DNA of 64,000 nucleotides from Magnetococcales bacterium DCbin4 (GTDB lineage Bacteria; Pseudomonadota; Magnetococcia; Magnetococcales; UBA8363): NCBI GenBank assembly GCA_002753735.1, contig PEAN01000008.1, positions 1 to 64,000 of the forward strand, read 5' to 3'. Shown piece by piece: positions 18,501 to 26,145 of this stretch (position 1 is its first letter; each line of letters starts with the position of its first letter). The notes under the pieces were generated by a model. It saw only the letters and a program-made list of their open reading frames with translations, ran no database searches and was not told where the DNA came from. The position numbers and the translations under genes were made by a program.

Positions 18501-21207
18501 CATGTACAATCGCCTTCCGGCAACGACTTCTGGGCTGTACGCTTATTATACCTTTGATGATCCCTACACGTCGATCAACACGACGGTCGAGAAGACCTTC
18601 ACTTCGGCGGATACCAAGGACGTTTACTTGAAGTATACCAAAAATACCAGCACGAAAACTTCAAGCACGGCAGATATCGACTTTTACTGGGAAAAATCAG
18701 ACTATGACGGATACTCTGCAACCTATTACAACACGGCCGATCTCTCCTCATCGGTGGTCTGGAGGAATCAGGAAATGTCCCCGAACCATAAATGGGGCGA
18801 CGCTTCACCCACGGGAGAAACTTCCGGAGCGACAAGTTATGTGGTCAATCCAGATCGATTTTCTGTACGGTGGGAGAAAGATTATACTCATGTGATCGGT
18901 TATTACGATTGGATGTTCCAGGTCAAGAGCGATGATGGGGTCCGATTGTATGTCAATGATGAAAAATTGATCGATACATGGAATGATACCCAAACGTCCA
19001 CTGTGACCACGACCTCATCGCCCTGGATGACACCCGACACCGGATTTGTCATTTCGCTCGAATATCAACATGAAACCAGTCGGACGGATTCGACGGGAGC
19101 CACCGTTTCGGTCGATTCGGAAATTTCACTGACCTACCTGCCGGTGGATCGTTGGCTCAAAACCGGTATCATCACCAGTGCAAGCAGCGGCACAAGCACC
19201 ACGACCGAGGAATTCCAGAGTCTTGTGGATTCGCAATCCCTTTCCTACAACGCCGAGTCGATGGGCAACCCGAGTTTTGAATACATGAAGTACGAGGGCT
19301 TTTTCTACTTTGACGCCGATGGCACCTATGATTTCATCGTCCGCAGCAATCCTGCGGTGGTCCTGACCATCGATGGCACGGAATATACTGGAGGTTCGGC
19401 CAATGACAGTGCGACCGCAGCCATTCACTCCGTTGCCCTGACCAAGGGCTACCACGTCATCAGTCTGCTTTATCAACTTTATGACGATTATACTTATGGC
19501 AGCAGCAATTCCAACACCAACCCCAGAGCCTTGGATGTCAGCTGGGGTTTGCAATCCAATGGGGAGATGACCGGTTATTATTATCGTACCAGTGATGATC
19601 TGGAAGCGACGCAATCTTCCGACTCGACGGATGTGGTTGAACCGATCTTGATCAGAAAGGATGCGGCGACCACCTCCAGCGATTCCGTTGTCGCCGTCAA
19701 GTTTGACTGGGGCAGCAGTTCCCCGACCCATTATTTGCAACCCATCGACGATCCTCTGGACACGGCGAACAACAATGGCGATGACGCATTCGGGGTGCGC
19801 TGGGAGGGAAATTTTGACTTCACCAGTACCAGTTCGACCTGCAACGGGATTGACAAAACCGACAGCGATGGAAATGAAAATTCAAGCGCCGGGGCCAATG
19901 AGGTCAATGACACCTGCACTTATCTCTTCAGTGTTCGTGCCGACGACAAGGTCAGGCTCTGGGTGGACGATGTATTGGTCATAGACGAATGGAACAGTGT
20001 CACCGACACCCAGGTCTATCATGAAGTCCGGGTCGTGGATGCCGATGTTCACAAAATACGGTTGGAGTATGCGGACGTATCGGGAGATGCCGATATCCAG
20101 CTGAGTTGGCGGCTGGTCAGTGATGAAACGATGTACATGAACTATTTCAATTCCAGCAGCTTGACCGGGTTGCCCTTGAATGTGACCGATAGTACCCAGG
20201 CGCAAACCAGTGCCACCCTCGACAGTTTGACCCTGACCAATCTGACCCCGACCGGTACCACCAGTGGCCAGACATTCGGTGCAAGCGGGGTTGGCCTGTA
20301 TTATTTCGATGAAGACACGTACAAACTTTCCCTGATCGCCGATTCCGGGGCGATCCTGTACGTCGATGGTACCGAGGTCATCGACGCTTGGAGTGGTGCC
20401 TCCGGGAAAACGATGACGACCTATTGGCCCATGACTCAGGGATTGCATCACATCAGGGTGGACTGGACCGGCACCAGTGGCACTGCGGACCTCGCCCTGA
20501 CCTGGACCAATCTGAACAAAACTTCCGCAGCGGGATCGGCCTTGGAGTTTGATGGCGTGGATGACTACGCCACCGTGACCGGTTACAAGGGAATCACCGG
20601 TACCGCATCCCGCACGGTTGAGGCCTGGATCAAAACCACGACCGCTGGGAAGACGCTGATTTATTGGGGCCAACAACTTTCCGGCCAACATTGGCATGTG
20701 GGCATCGGCAGCAATGGTGCCTTGAGTGTGGATGTGAAAGGGGGATCCATCGTTGGCACGACCGCCATCACGGATGGCAACTGGCATCACATTGCCGTGA
20801 CCCATGACAGTGCCAATACAGCGAACGTCAACGTGGTGAAACTTTATGTCGATGGGGTCCAGGAAACCAGTTTCTACAGCAAATCCAGCAAGGTATTCAC
20901 CACCCTCAGCTATTCAGACATCACCATTGGCGGCTACTATGCGAGCACCACGACTTATTTTGTCGGACAAATGGATGAAGTGCGTATCTGGAGCGTGGCA
21001 CGCAGCGCCAGCGAGATTCAGAACAACCTCAATCTGACGGTGACGGGAAATGAAACCGGCTTGGTGGCAAACTATCGATTTGACGAAGCGACAGGTACGT
21101 CACTCGTCGATCAAACGTACCTGTACCAAACCTCCGGACATACCGCCACGTTGAGTGGGAGTCCGAGCTGGGTGAGCACTTCGGGGGCACCTGTTTATGC
21201 ACAGTAA
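9571..21207 (+). CDS. Giant multidomain lipoprotein: N-terminal lipoprotein module, aspartic protease-like + PD40 propeller (twice), Thr/Pro linker, PA14 and LamG domains
   Basis: ATG at 9571; lipobox LLFSVGC; LLMDTGSDALLVF and ILLDSGAVSKLVLD; repeated DGRFLVFQ/DIYLYD PD40 blades; multiple PA14-like and two LamG-like domains. Confidence 0.9.
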   Translation: MKKMVIGVVLALLHLLFSVGCGGGGGSGDGSTSAAKVPVSGVIFDGAVTNTTITVHDATGAKVATTTSDGNARYFLDIPLNVPRPLEIRATGGIDSVTGEPMNVTLSSMFMDSSKETVNVSPLTTLITKASMTLAGGTLSRVAQENIDAARKKIVAAYGFGIDGGQADLDPLTTPIASANIATVAKASEALGETVRRVAGTNALDQEKIYAAIAEDISDGTLDGQSGGATLSTTLPADMNPSTFMQSMAVHTVDILTELVSNNLSVTKNDGAKMTSTEVNAALAKSLSTVLPQIDSGTATTSLEQTKISENMKNQALTAIQSARNLVGSSSKSPALLAELSTRFANLKVGDSAKGQIDEEMTALIANVKTITGNLVQGINAATGKAPSDSSLSTNSKMDATTATFQLTRSGANQYLLPVKVGQQVFNLLMDTGSDALLVFQDKIDPSNTGIVASETKIKKSYASGIRQGVLATAPVRIGPYTTPSMNIMVIQTPDSENDPSLTAKGADGIIGMRRTRGLDLSMGNNNPLEATLNKLVPEVDMMEFNLPPAGTATLTFGSMPILDRAKSQYVMRAKALPITNPYDPSATSTYTDIQIPFRAKSRLGEINTGDLDILLDSGAVSKLVLDTEVAKELGYDTANKRWKLSASDEVEINLIGVNGTAPILPKFKTSEISIAPYSTSGVEFEAVLGINRWQEYVVGYDYRSTLHDGPDATISLLRRVDMKDALNPTVAALGEDYPPLPGLNSLGNDELPTSDSSGDLIAFQSDREGGMGGMDIYLWRKGVGLVDLPHLNHAGHDVHPALSGDGRFLVFQATSMESGRTDQDLFLYDIEHKVMRDTAAINSVKDDTLPSLSGNGQYLAFTSKRDGGTGGSDIYLYDMETAKFIDLPGANGPYDDRSPHLSDDGHYMAYTIEAYEGTEQTVNRDIAVYDLQQKKTKTLSTGIRGVNTGKDELAPALGSDGMLLALHSNRKNPTSGLFDRDIYVVDLKSGLTRKYSGLNSNFDDIAPHLTQANKSLIFQSRRPGGMGGTDVYMVNLEGKTAAGGSSSAARSGNSISTSASPDPTSSHSSGVSGGSSGNGTSEKPSEFMPLKRSAAGWYLVPMTVAGQKMDLLIDTALPAIVLFSDSLPKEMVTNGPPTSYRMSLGLGEVEGTLSQTDIRIGNHQATQFRVLVAKREDCAAAMRMDLSGASGIFGIYGSNVAVTSPTGTPSGENSTPTETTPGSGPSATADSSQTTTLKTSSFLRTLRTYSPFQLTGNSTPTNVLAFNQVSVGPPPTTTSVPPATTTSVPATTTSVPPATTTSVPATTTSVPPATTTSVPPATTTSVPPPATTTSVPPPATTTSAPPATSIPPDTSTSVPPANDQPPQSGNGTPEGTSGSGQTGTPQPETSTPPTNGQTPQSGSTPEGTVGSGQEGTLQPDVPVWALEPDDQALRPEINMIEISVNADGTAALSLGTLPRIGGISKHKAFYTRVSGQENATEPSQSSVSMGIPFFADALSGEGEQIVARYGAPEDFDFDLKEMSLLLPGTTSQDRIQMDREVAAKLGYDPQTQSWGAVDRISLTLVMFGSDNELKIADNVPVNKIDIVDFSTKLYRIILGMDYWRDYIVGFDTITFLHGGPSGVLFLVHQEDAMPPAEAITAIDHHFVPLPGLNGLGDDMMGDLSADGKTIVFQSNRPDSVGAFDLYVYRVGEGLVPTPGLNSSEPEMKPSISGNGRLVAFETVRSIDNGPDIMVYDLQTQTMLSLPDLATTDIEANAELNDDGTRLIFAKKSSTSTTASFDPVIYDLVNKKFLNTASVKIKTSSNESAPTIGGKDNLLYAFERAKNQNGKNIILYNRSMNAEVTTPATFASSFIDAGPDLTTDGDYLAFYSNRDNPDLQHVGYDVFLYELSAKEFIFLPALNSDFEDAQPSLSRNAEYILLHSKREGGQGGYDLYLYKRDTADKTSYEVTEDYTQTGQVAYDNGEVTGVTVVSAMDTAGNVIATATTDAMGKFSMQISKGMAVPVQFKAEVANSQVIVDGVGDDTYIPNFEAGNLKFTEVWVEDVMQSGFPTTIRFNVTTEVPKYNSFVKLYLVRLPTGNINDLKIDGATFTPDYTLTGLNIPSLGTTLSSTTVTNTQDADTKTTIRYTDSAFMTAQVEHSFSIPTFVADGTYAAVFSIGMADYVREDDALQSESLTDSADNVLVAPASVIVGVPTQPNLRILSATLTNNSLQLPSKRLESGATPPINADLSLNMEVESMAQDTTVPVDVTMELQLNGQTFPLSILHTNDKGYPSLKTKKSYEVQCVQEGGKERCASLFRQNQQGFTYQLYLSAAAYDTLSALSQDTEGSLVIRVDPEGQVQEWENNRQDNVKSMPIMFLASRKTTDVSKQLRTGSSSGTSTNFISYANVDKSYGNSTIGIEYNTGVSVDSIDSDADNVPEWAELDAGSSEFKLNLFGASISLFSLELGATLDGEDPFCSEMGITEKIFGTTVFSHIPSDPNEAVGTAYKLIHQLYTSSTCEGKTATKSQTMWNTKDYNGNEMYVESTTEEKSQQYFIASIPVVVTVGATGYSGMRGRLEVDTNQVVTATIGPFVGLEGFAEGGVGYTLSKVYTYSVGIGISLTILEIGLYHQVSFKKDEALPAAVLKYSAPMELTTLSGEVYLFAKVKMKIGFVKVDYKYTYTITRWSGETWTINLINPRVKTFAPLNRYAVMTNSSTSSLAISANLDYSSTSPPSTIEWEGTFDFESGTYVFHIATDDNILATLDDATLAQLPDPSNTSQVKDSVSGGTSDLKNGASIGTTTEALSTSTISDNNLGKGSLRLDGTDDYINLGTTYLKSQVNAATSGTIEHWVKLDNTSDRIIFYIGDNSSGDGFGGDSQMEIHTGTTGGKAYFIFQKGNQSDNGKLTGTTTLSTGTWYHIAATYSINSGGTSTFKLYVNGVQEASKTWSTTFSSKTATGVYIGRPYSSTRYMDGYIDELRLWNTVRTQTQIATDMYNRLPATTSGLYAYYTFDDPYTSINTTVEKTFTSADTKDVYLKYTKNTSTKTSSTADIDFYWEKSDYDGYSATYYNTADLSSSVVWRNQEMSPNHKWGDASPTGETSGATSYVVNPDRFSVRWEKDYTHVIGYYDWMFQVKSDDGVRLYVNDEKLIDTWNDTQTSTVTTTSSPWMTPDTGFVISLEYQHETSRTDSTGATVSVDSEISLTYLPVDRWLKTGIITSASSGTSTTTEEFQSLVDSQSLSYNAESMGNPSFEYMKYEGFFYFDADGTYDFIVRSNPAVVLTIDGTEYTGGSANDSATAAIHSVALTKGYHVISLLYQLYDDYTYGSSNSNTNPRALDVSWGLQSNGEMTGYYYRTSDDLEATQSSDSTDVVEPILIRKDAATTSSDSVVAVKFDWGSSSPTHYLQPIDDPLDTANNNGDDAFGVRWEGNFDFTSTSSTCNGIDKTDSDGNENSSAGANEVNDTCTYLFSVRADDKVRLWVDDVLVIDEWNSVTDTQVYHEVRVVDADVHKIRLEYADVSGDADIQLSWRLVSDETMYMNYFNSSSLTGLPLNVTDSTQAQTSATLDSLTLTNLTPTGTTSGQTFGASGVGLYYFDEDTYKLSLIADSGAILYVDGTEVIDAWSGASGKTMTTYWPMTQGLHHIRVDWTGTSGTADLALTWTNLNKTSAAGSALEFDGVDDYATVTGYKGITGTASRTVEAWIKTTTAGKTLIYWGQQLSGQHWHVGIGSNGALSVDVKGGSIVGTTAITDGNWHHIAVTHDSANTANVNVVKLYVDGVQETSFYSKSSKVFTTLSYSDITIGGYYASTTTYFVGQMDEVRIWSVARSASEIQNNLNLTVTGNETGLVANYRFDEATGTSLVDQTYLYQTSGHTATLSGSPSWVSTSGAPVYAQ
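13385..13650 (+). repeat. Low-complexity TTTSVPPA tandem repeat within the giant lipoprotein ORF
   Basis: Repeated (A)TTTSVPPATTTSVPATTTSVPP... at protein and DNA level. Confidence 0.95.
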
Positions 21208-21306
21208 CCTGTTCTTACACCTTGGATCTTCCGCTGGTGCGATCCTGGGGCCGAAAGGTGCCAGCGGCATTGGATTCACGACGACCCGATATGGGAACGA
21301 AACGGT

Positions 21307-23331
21307 ATGAACCCATCGAAAAAAGAGTGGGTGATCGGTCTGGTTGTGATCCTTTCCGTGACCGTATCCACCCTCTGGTGGTGGCAACGCAACCCACCGG
21401 AGCCGTCTTCGCCACCTACCATATCCGTTGCCGATGTACCCGGGGTTGTTGGGTCCCCGGGCGAACATCTTGAAGAACCTGCTGCGGTCACCCCGCAGCC
21501 GGGAATCCAGTTGCGGTTCAGCCCCACCAGGAATCAGGTCGGGGTATGGCGGTTTGACAGCCAAAGTCAGGCCGCTGTCGATTTTGTCTTCATGCAACCC
21601 AAAGTTCCCGGTGCCGGCGGTCCCACTTCCCCACGCAAAACGGATCAACGGATCCCGGTTCGATCAACGATGCATGGGGAACTTTACCTGAAATTCTACC
21701 CGCGTGAGCCAGGCATCTGGAATGTCGCAGGTTTGATCCAAAATTTTGATTTTCGCATCAATGGTGAAAAGCCGGTTTATGAACGCGCCCTGGGTGAACC
21801 TTTTGTCTGTTCGATGGACAGTCAAGGACGATTCGTGGAATTCCGCTTCACCCGCGGCATTCCCGACCAGGCCAAAGACCTGGTCAGAAACATGCTTTTG
21901 GGCATGCAAATCATTCTCCCCAAGGAGGAATATCGAACCTGGAGCAGCATTGAAACCGATCTGACCGGGCGTTATCGGGCCGATTATCAGATCCGAAGGT
22001 TGAATGCCAGGGACAAGACGGTAACCCTTGACAAGGAAAAGAAAAACTATCTCAGCCTGAACAGAAACTTCACCAGCGCCCCATCAGCGATTGCCGACTC
22101 TTCCGCGCGGATTGCGCACTCCCGGGGAACCCTGACCATGGCGATCAAGGGTCCCTGGATCACTTCGATGGAATACAAGGAAAAAATCATCCTGGCCGCG
22201 GAAGGCTATGAATGGTCCGAAGCGGAAAGCGAGACCAGGCTGACCTTGATCGAACGGGACGCGACCGGCCTGTTTCCCGACACGTTTGGCACCTTTGCCG
22301 CCCGACTCCATACCGACAGCTATTTGCAAACCAAGTATTACACGACGGATGCCTCCCTGGATCAGTTGGGTGCCGGGTTGACGATGGATGGCGCGGTGGA
22401 ACTGTTCAAGAAGATTTCCCAATCCAAGGAAAGCAGTGACAAGCGTGCCGCCGAAAGATTCATGGTCAATTATTTGCGCAAACACCCCGGGTCATGTACC
22501 GAGCTGATCGACCTGATGAATCAGGATCCCCATCGTGAGCGCCTGGATGAATCGACCCAACTGATATTTTGGCGTCTTTTGACGACTGCGGGTCATGGGG
22601 AGGCCCAGGAGGCGGTCCTGAATTCCCTGCTTGATTCCAACCGGTCCGAAGTGACCCGGATGCGCGCGTTGACTTCCATTCACAACTTTGAATATCCCCA
22701 GCCCTTCCTGGTGGATGGACTGTACCGCTATCACGAACGGTCCGCCCAATCCTCAGCCGATCCCCGGGACACCCAAATGGGAACCATGGCCCTGTTTGCC
22801 ATTGGCGCCTTGGGCTACAAGGTGAAACTCAATGAAGAGACCCAAACCAAGGTGGGACAATTATTGGCCACGCATATCGGGAAGAGCAAAACGCCCGCCG
22901 ACCAGATCCAAGCATTGACCGCTGTGGGGAATTATGGTGGCAAGGAGCTGATTCCCAAGGTCGAACCGTTCCTCTCATCGACCAATGCCCGGGTTCGCGC
23001 CAGTGCCTATGGCGCGATGCGGCGAATGGATGATCCGACGGCATTCAATACGATTGTCAAGCATTACGAACAGGAAACCACCCCCGCCGTCAGAACCGCC
23101 GCCCTGAAGGCCATTGCCGAGTTCACCCCGAGGTCGGAAGAACTCAAATGGGTCAACCACAACGCCCTGGCCGTTCAACACCCCGCCGAACAGGTCGTCA
23201 TGGCTCAAATTCTCGGCGAAACCGGGAAAGACAACCCCGAAAATGTTCAAACGCTCCGAAAAATGCTGAAGAACAATCCGGACATCCGGGTCAAACGGGA
23301 AATCTATAAATATATCGCTCCAGGACCGTAG
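21307..23331 (+). CDS. Membrane-anchored vitellogenin-N-like / HEAT-repeat protein
   Basis: N-terminal TM; beta-rich N-terminal half with GEPFVCSMDSQGRFVEFRF; helical half IQALTAVGNYGGKELIPKVEPFLSSTNARVRASAYGAMRRMDDPTAFNTIVKHYEQETTPAVRTAALKAIAEF. Confidence 0.65.
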   Translation: MNPSKKEWVIGLVVILSVTVSTLWWWQRNPPEPSSPPTISVADVPGVVGSPGEHLEEPAAVTPQPGIQLRFSPTRNQVGVWRFDSQSQAAVDFVFMQPKVPGAGGPTSPRKTDQRIPVRSTMHGELYLKFYPREPGIWNVAGLIQNFDFRINGEKPVYERALGEPFVCSMDSQGRFVEFRFTRGIPDQAKDLVRNMLLGMQIILPKEEYRTWSSIETDLTGRYRADYQIRRLNARDKTVTLDKEKKNYLSLNRNFTSAPSAIADSSARIAHSRGTLTMAIKGPWITSMEYKEKIILAAEGYEWSEAESETRLTLIERDATGLFPDTFGTFAARLHTDSYLQTKYYTTDASLDQLGAGLTMDGAVELFKKISQSKESSDKRAAERFMVNYLRKHPGSCTELIDLMNQDPHRERLDESTQLIFWRLLTTAGHGEAQEAVLNSLLDSNRSEVTRMRALTSIHNFEYPQPFLVDGLYRYHERSAQSSADPRDTQMGTMALFAIGALGYKVKLNEETQTKVGQLLATHIGKSKTPADQIQALTAVGNYGGKELIPKVEPFLSSTNARVRASAYGAMRRMDDPTAFNTIVKHYEQETTPAVRTAALKAIAEFTPRSEELKWVNHNALAVQHPAEQVVMAQILGETGKDNPENVQTLRKMLKNNPDIRVKREIYKYIAPGP

Positions 23332-23469
23332 TCAGATGATGTCACCTCACCCCTGTCCTTCCTCAAAACCCTATCCGGCCATCATAAGGGCGAAACCAGT
23401 TGCCATTATAAACCGCACCCGGTTTGGGATACGTAGTTTTTGTCATCATGATTAATTCTACTTTGTCAC

Positions 23470-23537
23470 AATTAATTTAAAATCATCATATTGCAGTGAA
23501 ACGATGTGTTCACCCACATTTAACGCTAGAAGAGCCA
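23470..23537 (-). repeat. Inverted repeat IRa (arm 1)
   Basis: Reverse complement GGCTCTTCTAGCGTTAAATGtGGGTgAACACATcgTTTCACTGcaATATgATGATTTTAAATTaATT, ~88% to 31072-31138. Confidence 0.85.
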
Positions 23538-23752
23538 TGGTAGATCTCCTTCAGGGGGCACAAGACATTGGCGAAACGGAATGATTCCTCATGGGGGAGG
23601 AATCGTCTACGGTGAGATCATCTCAGTTTTTCCGCCTCTCGCCTGAGCCATCAATTTTTTCCGAAACCCCGACCGTTCAGGTAAAGTTCCAGGAACCACT
23701 GCGATTACGCTTTATCCTTGGAAAACATCGTCCAGGGACGGGTCTCAAAGAT

Positions 23753-24112
23753 GCGACGACCCGCGCACGCACTTGGGCATCGGGAAAAACGGCCCTGACG
23801 AACGTCCTCTTCAGGCAAAGGACTTCGGCAACGTGACTTCCATTCCGTATCTGGGTGACCTGCACCACCAGTATCTGCGAAAAGCAGACTGAATTCGTTC
23901 CAATCCTGATTTTCAAGGAACCATTCGCGAGGAAGCGGTTCCGACAGCCCGTATTCAAAATCTGAGATTATGGCGCGGGGGCACATGAAAACAGCCTCCT
24001 TAAGCCCCGATTTTCCTGGATTTGATCACCCACGTCCACTGGAATTTGTCAAATCTGGACCACACTGCGTCCAAAGTCTGACTGGACGAGCCAATCGGAA
24101 GGGACACCACTG
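23753..24112. repeat. Dispersed repeat R3, copy 1
   Basis: CACCAGTATCTGCGAAAA..TGAATTCGTT.CAAT..TGATTTTCAA.GAACC...GTTCCGAC..CC..T and ..GCGTCCA..TCTG..GGA...CCAATCGG.AGGGACA shared with 54690-55042. Confidence 0.75.
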
Positions 24113-24866
24113 AATGATGGTGGCCGGTCGTGGTTCAACTGTTCTGACCCTTTTCCGATTGGCCAGTCCATGATGATTTCCGTCCATCACTGACCATGTT
24201 CAAGAACGATGTCATAAGAAGGTTTATCCAAGAACCGTACACGCCACGATTGTTTTCTTGAACACCCACAATGATCGAAACGTTGAAGGGGTGTGACAAA
24301 TACTCAATATTGTTCATGTCGCCATTTTTTCATAACGTTATATTTTATCAGTAAAAATTCAACCCACAGCCAAATTTGTGAACACGTTTGTATTCAGATG
24401 GGTTGCTAGTATTCATCGGAACAATGATTTGTGAATAGCGCTTAATTAATTGTAATTGTCATCAATTTATCAATATCAAACAAGTGGACCAGATTGTGCA
24501 ACATTTTTAAGTTGGTGCATTTGCCCATACCAGGAAATTTTTCGTGATGATCTGTGAAGAAAATGTTGAAGATAATATTATGTTAATCGAATCAACTCAA
24601 ATTGCGACCATTAACCTCTACATGAGGATCAGGTAATTCCATAATTTATTCGTTGAACTCAAATAATAATTTTAAATAACGATTGGAACCTCGTTGATGG
24701 AATCATCAATGTTTATTGATGAGATGTAAGCCAATAGAGATTGCACCAATATTCATTCAATAACAACCACATGAAACCGGTGTTGTTTGACCAACATCAA
24801 AACACAGAAGGAACAGGGAAATTTGCATGGTGCAAAAAACCTGCAACAAATACCAGGGGACTAATC

Positions 24867-25355
24867 ATGAACAAAAAATATCACCTCCTTACAGGAACGA
24901 GGGGGTATATTTCAGCGGCCATTGTTTTGGCCGGCACTCTGATGTTCTTTTCAGTAAAGGTTGTCGCTGATGATACAACCAAGAAGGAGGCTCACCAGGT
25001 TCGCACCGAACAGCGCATCCTTGAAATGCATGACAAACTCAACCTTGATGCGAACCAGGAAGAATTGTGGGGCAATGTCACCCAGATTTTGCGCGACAAT
25101 GCGAAAACCATGGATACCCTGACGCAGAACAGGGTTGATCAAGCCGATAAGATGAACGCCGTTGAAGATCTGAAATCCTACGGGGAAATTGCCCAAGCCC
25201 ACGCCAATGGCGTCCAGAAAATGATTCCAGCATTCTCAAACCTTTTCAAATCCATGACAGTGGACCAGCAAAAATCTGTCAATTCATTTTTCCACCATGG
25301 CACGCACATGGATGCCTCCAAAAAAATGGACCATGAAAAGGGGAAGGATAAATAG
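24867..25355 (+). CDS. Spy/CpxP-like (LTXXQ-type) periplasmic protein
   Basis: Signal peptide then MHDKLNLDANQEELWGNVTQILRDN helical repeat pattern; His/Met/Lys-rich tail. Confidence 0.6.
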   Translation: MNKKYHLLTGTRGYISAAIVLAGTLMFFSVKVVADDTTKKEAHQVRTEQRILEMHDKLNLDANQEELWGNVTQILRDNAKTMDTLTQNRVDQADKMNAVEDLKSYGEIAQAHANGVQKMIPAFSNLFKSMTVDQQKSVNSFFHHGTHMDASKKMDHEKGKDK

Positions 25356-25435
25356 TCCAGAACCGGGTTGTCTTGTGTTTACCGTTTCAGACCAAGGCAC
25401 GTTGGTATCATTACTCCAAGGAAGGGAATTATCTT

Positions 25436-25750
25436 ATGAAATATTCAACACGTCCATCTGTACTCTTCAGCTCTTGGAGTCAAAAGACATGGATGACGTT
25501 ATTCCTTGTTTGTGCAATTGGTCTTTTGTCGCTGTCCCAAGCCACCGCCAAAGATGATAAACGGGAAAATTGGGAAAGAAAGAGATATTTCCACGAAAGG
25601 CGCGACGATGATAGAAGTCGAAGGAATTGGCATCGGCATGAACGTTCCTATTATCATACTCAGCCTGTCCATGCTCCCCCCCCTGTCTATTATGTTCCAA
25701 AACAGTCACCAGGAATCTCACTATTTTTTCCACTGGATTTCTATCGATAG
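25436..25750 (+). CDS. Small secreted charged/His-Tyr-rich protein
   Basis: Signal peptide-like TWMTLFLVCAIGLLSLSQATA followed by DDKRENWERKRYFHERRDDDRSRRNWHRHERSYYHTQ. Confidence 0.6.
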   Translation: MKYSTRPSVLFSSWSQKTWMTLFLVCAIGLLSLSQATAKDDKRENWERKRYFHERRDDDRSRRNWHRHERSYYHTQPVHAPPPVYYVPKQSPGISLFFPLDFYR

Positions 25751-26145
25751 TCATCTGAAGTCACAGGCGCATCGGGGTCAGGTTCTGAGCTGACACCGAT
25801 TATTTCAACCAACAAGGGCAAGAAAAGGACTCATCCCAAAAAGTGCGTTTCCATAGAATGGTCCCGGGACATTGATCCTGGAGGGTCTACTTCCTCCATC
25901 CCCGGAGAAGACCATCGGGGACCATGGTGACACGTCCGCTGTCTGGAGGATTGGCCCCCCTTTCCCATAACGTCAGGTGCACATGTAAAAGTTGATCCCG
26001 CAAGGCAAAAGAGGAGGGAATGGCGGCAATGGGGTTGATTCTCGGTCGGGGTGGATATTTGTAATCGAATCAAATAAAAGCGGTTACACAGGTGCCTGAC
26101 AATCTCATATGTTCTCATCACAATCCAACATTGGAAACAAATACA

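Noticed and set aside
19882-20805. Antisense ORF (307 aa, minus)
   Set aside because: Shadow ORF over PA14/LamG region; no domain or independent start signal
23332-24866. Small ORFs in the 23.3-24.9 kb gap (e.g. 23677-23958, 24135-24317 minus)
   Set aside because: No start/RBS or domain support; better explained as decayed dispersed repeats
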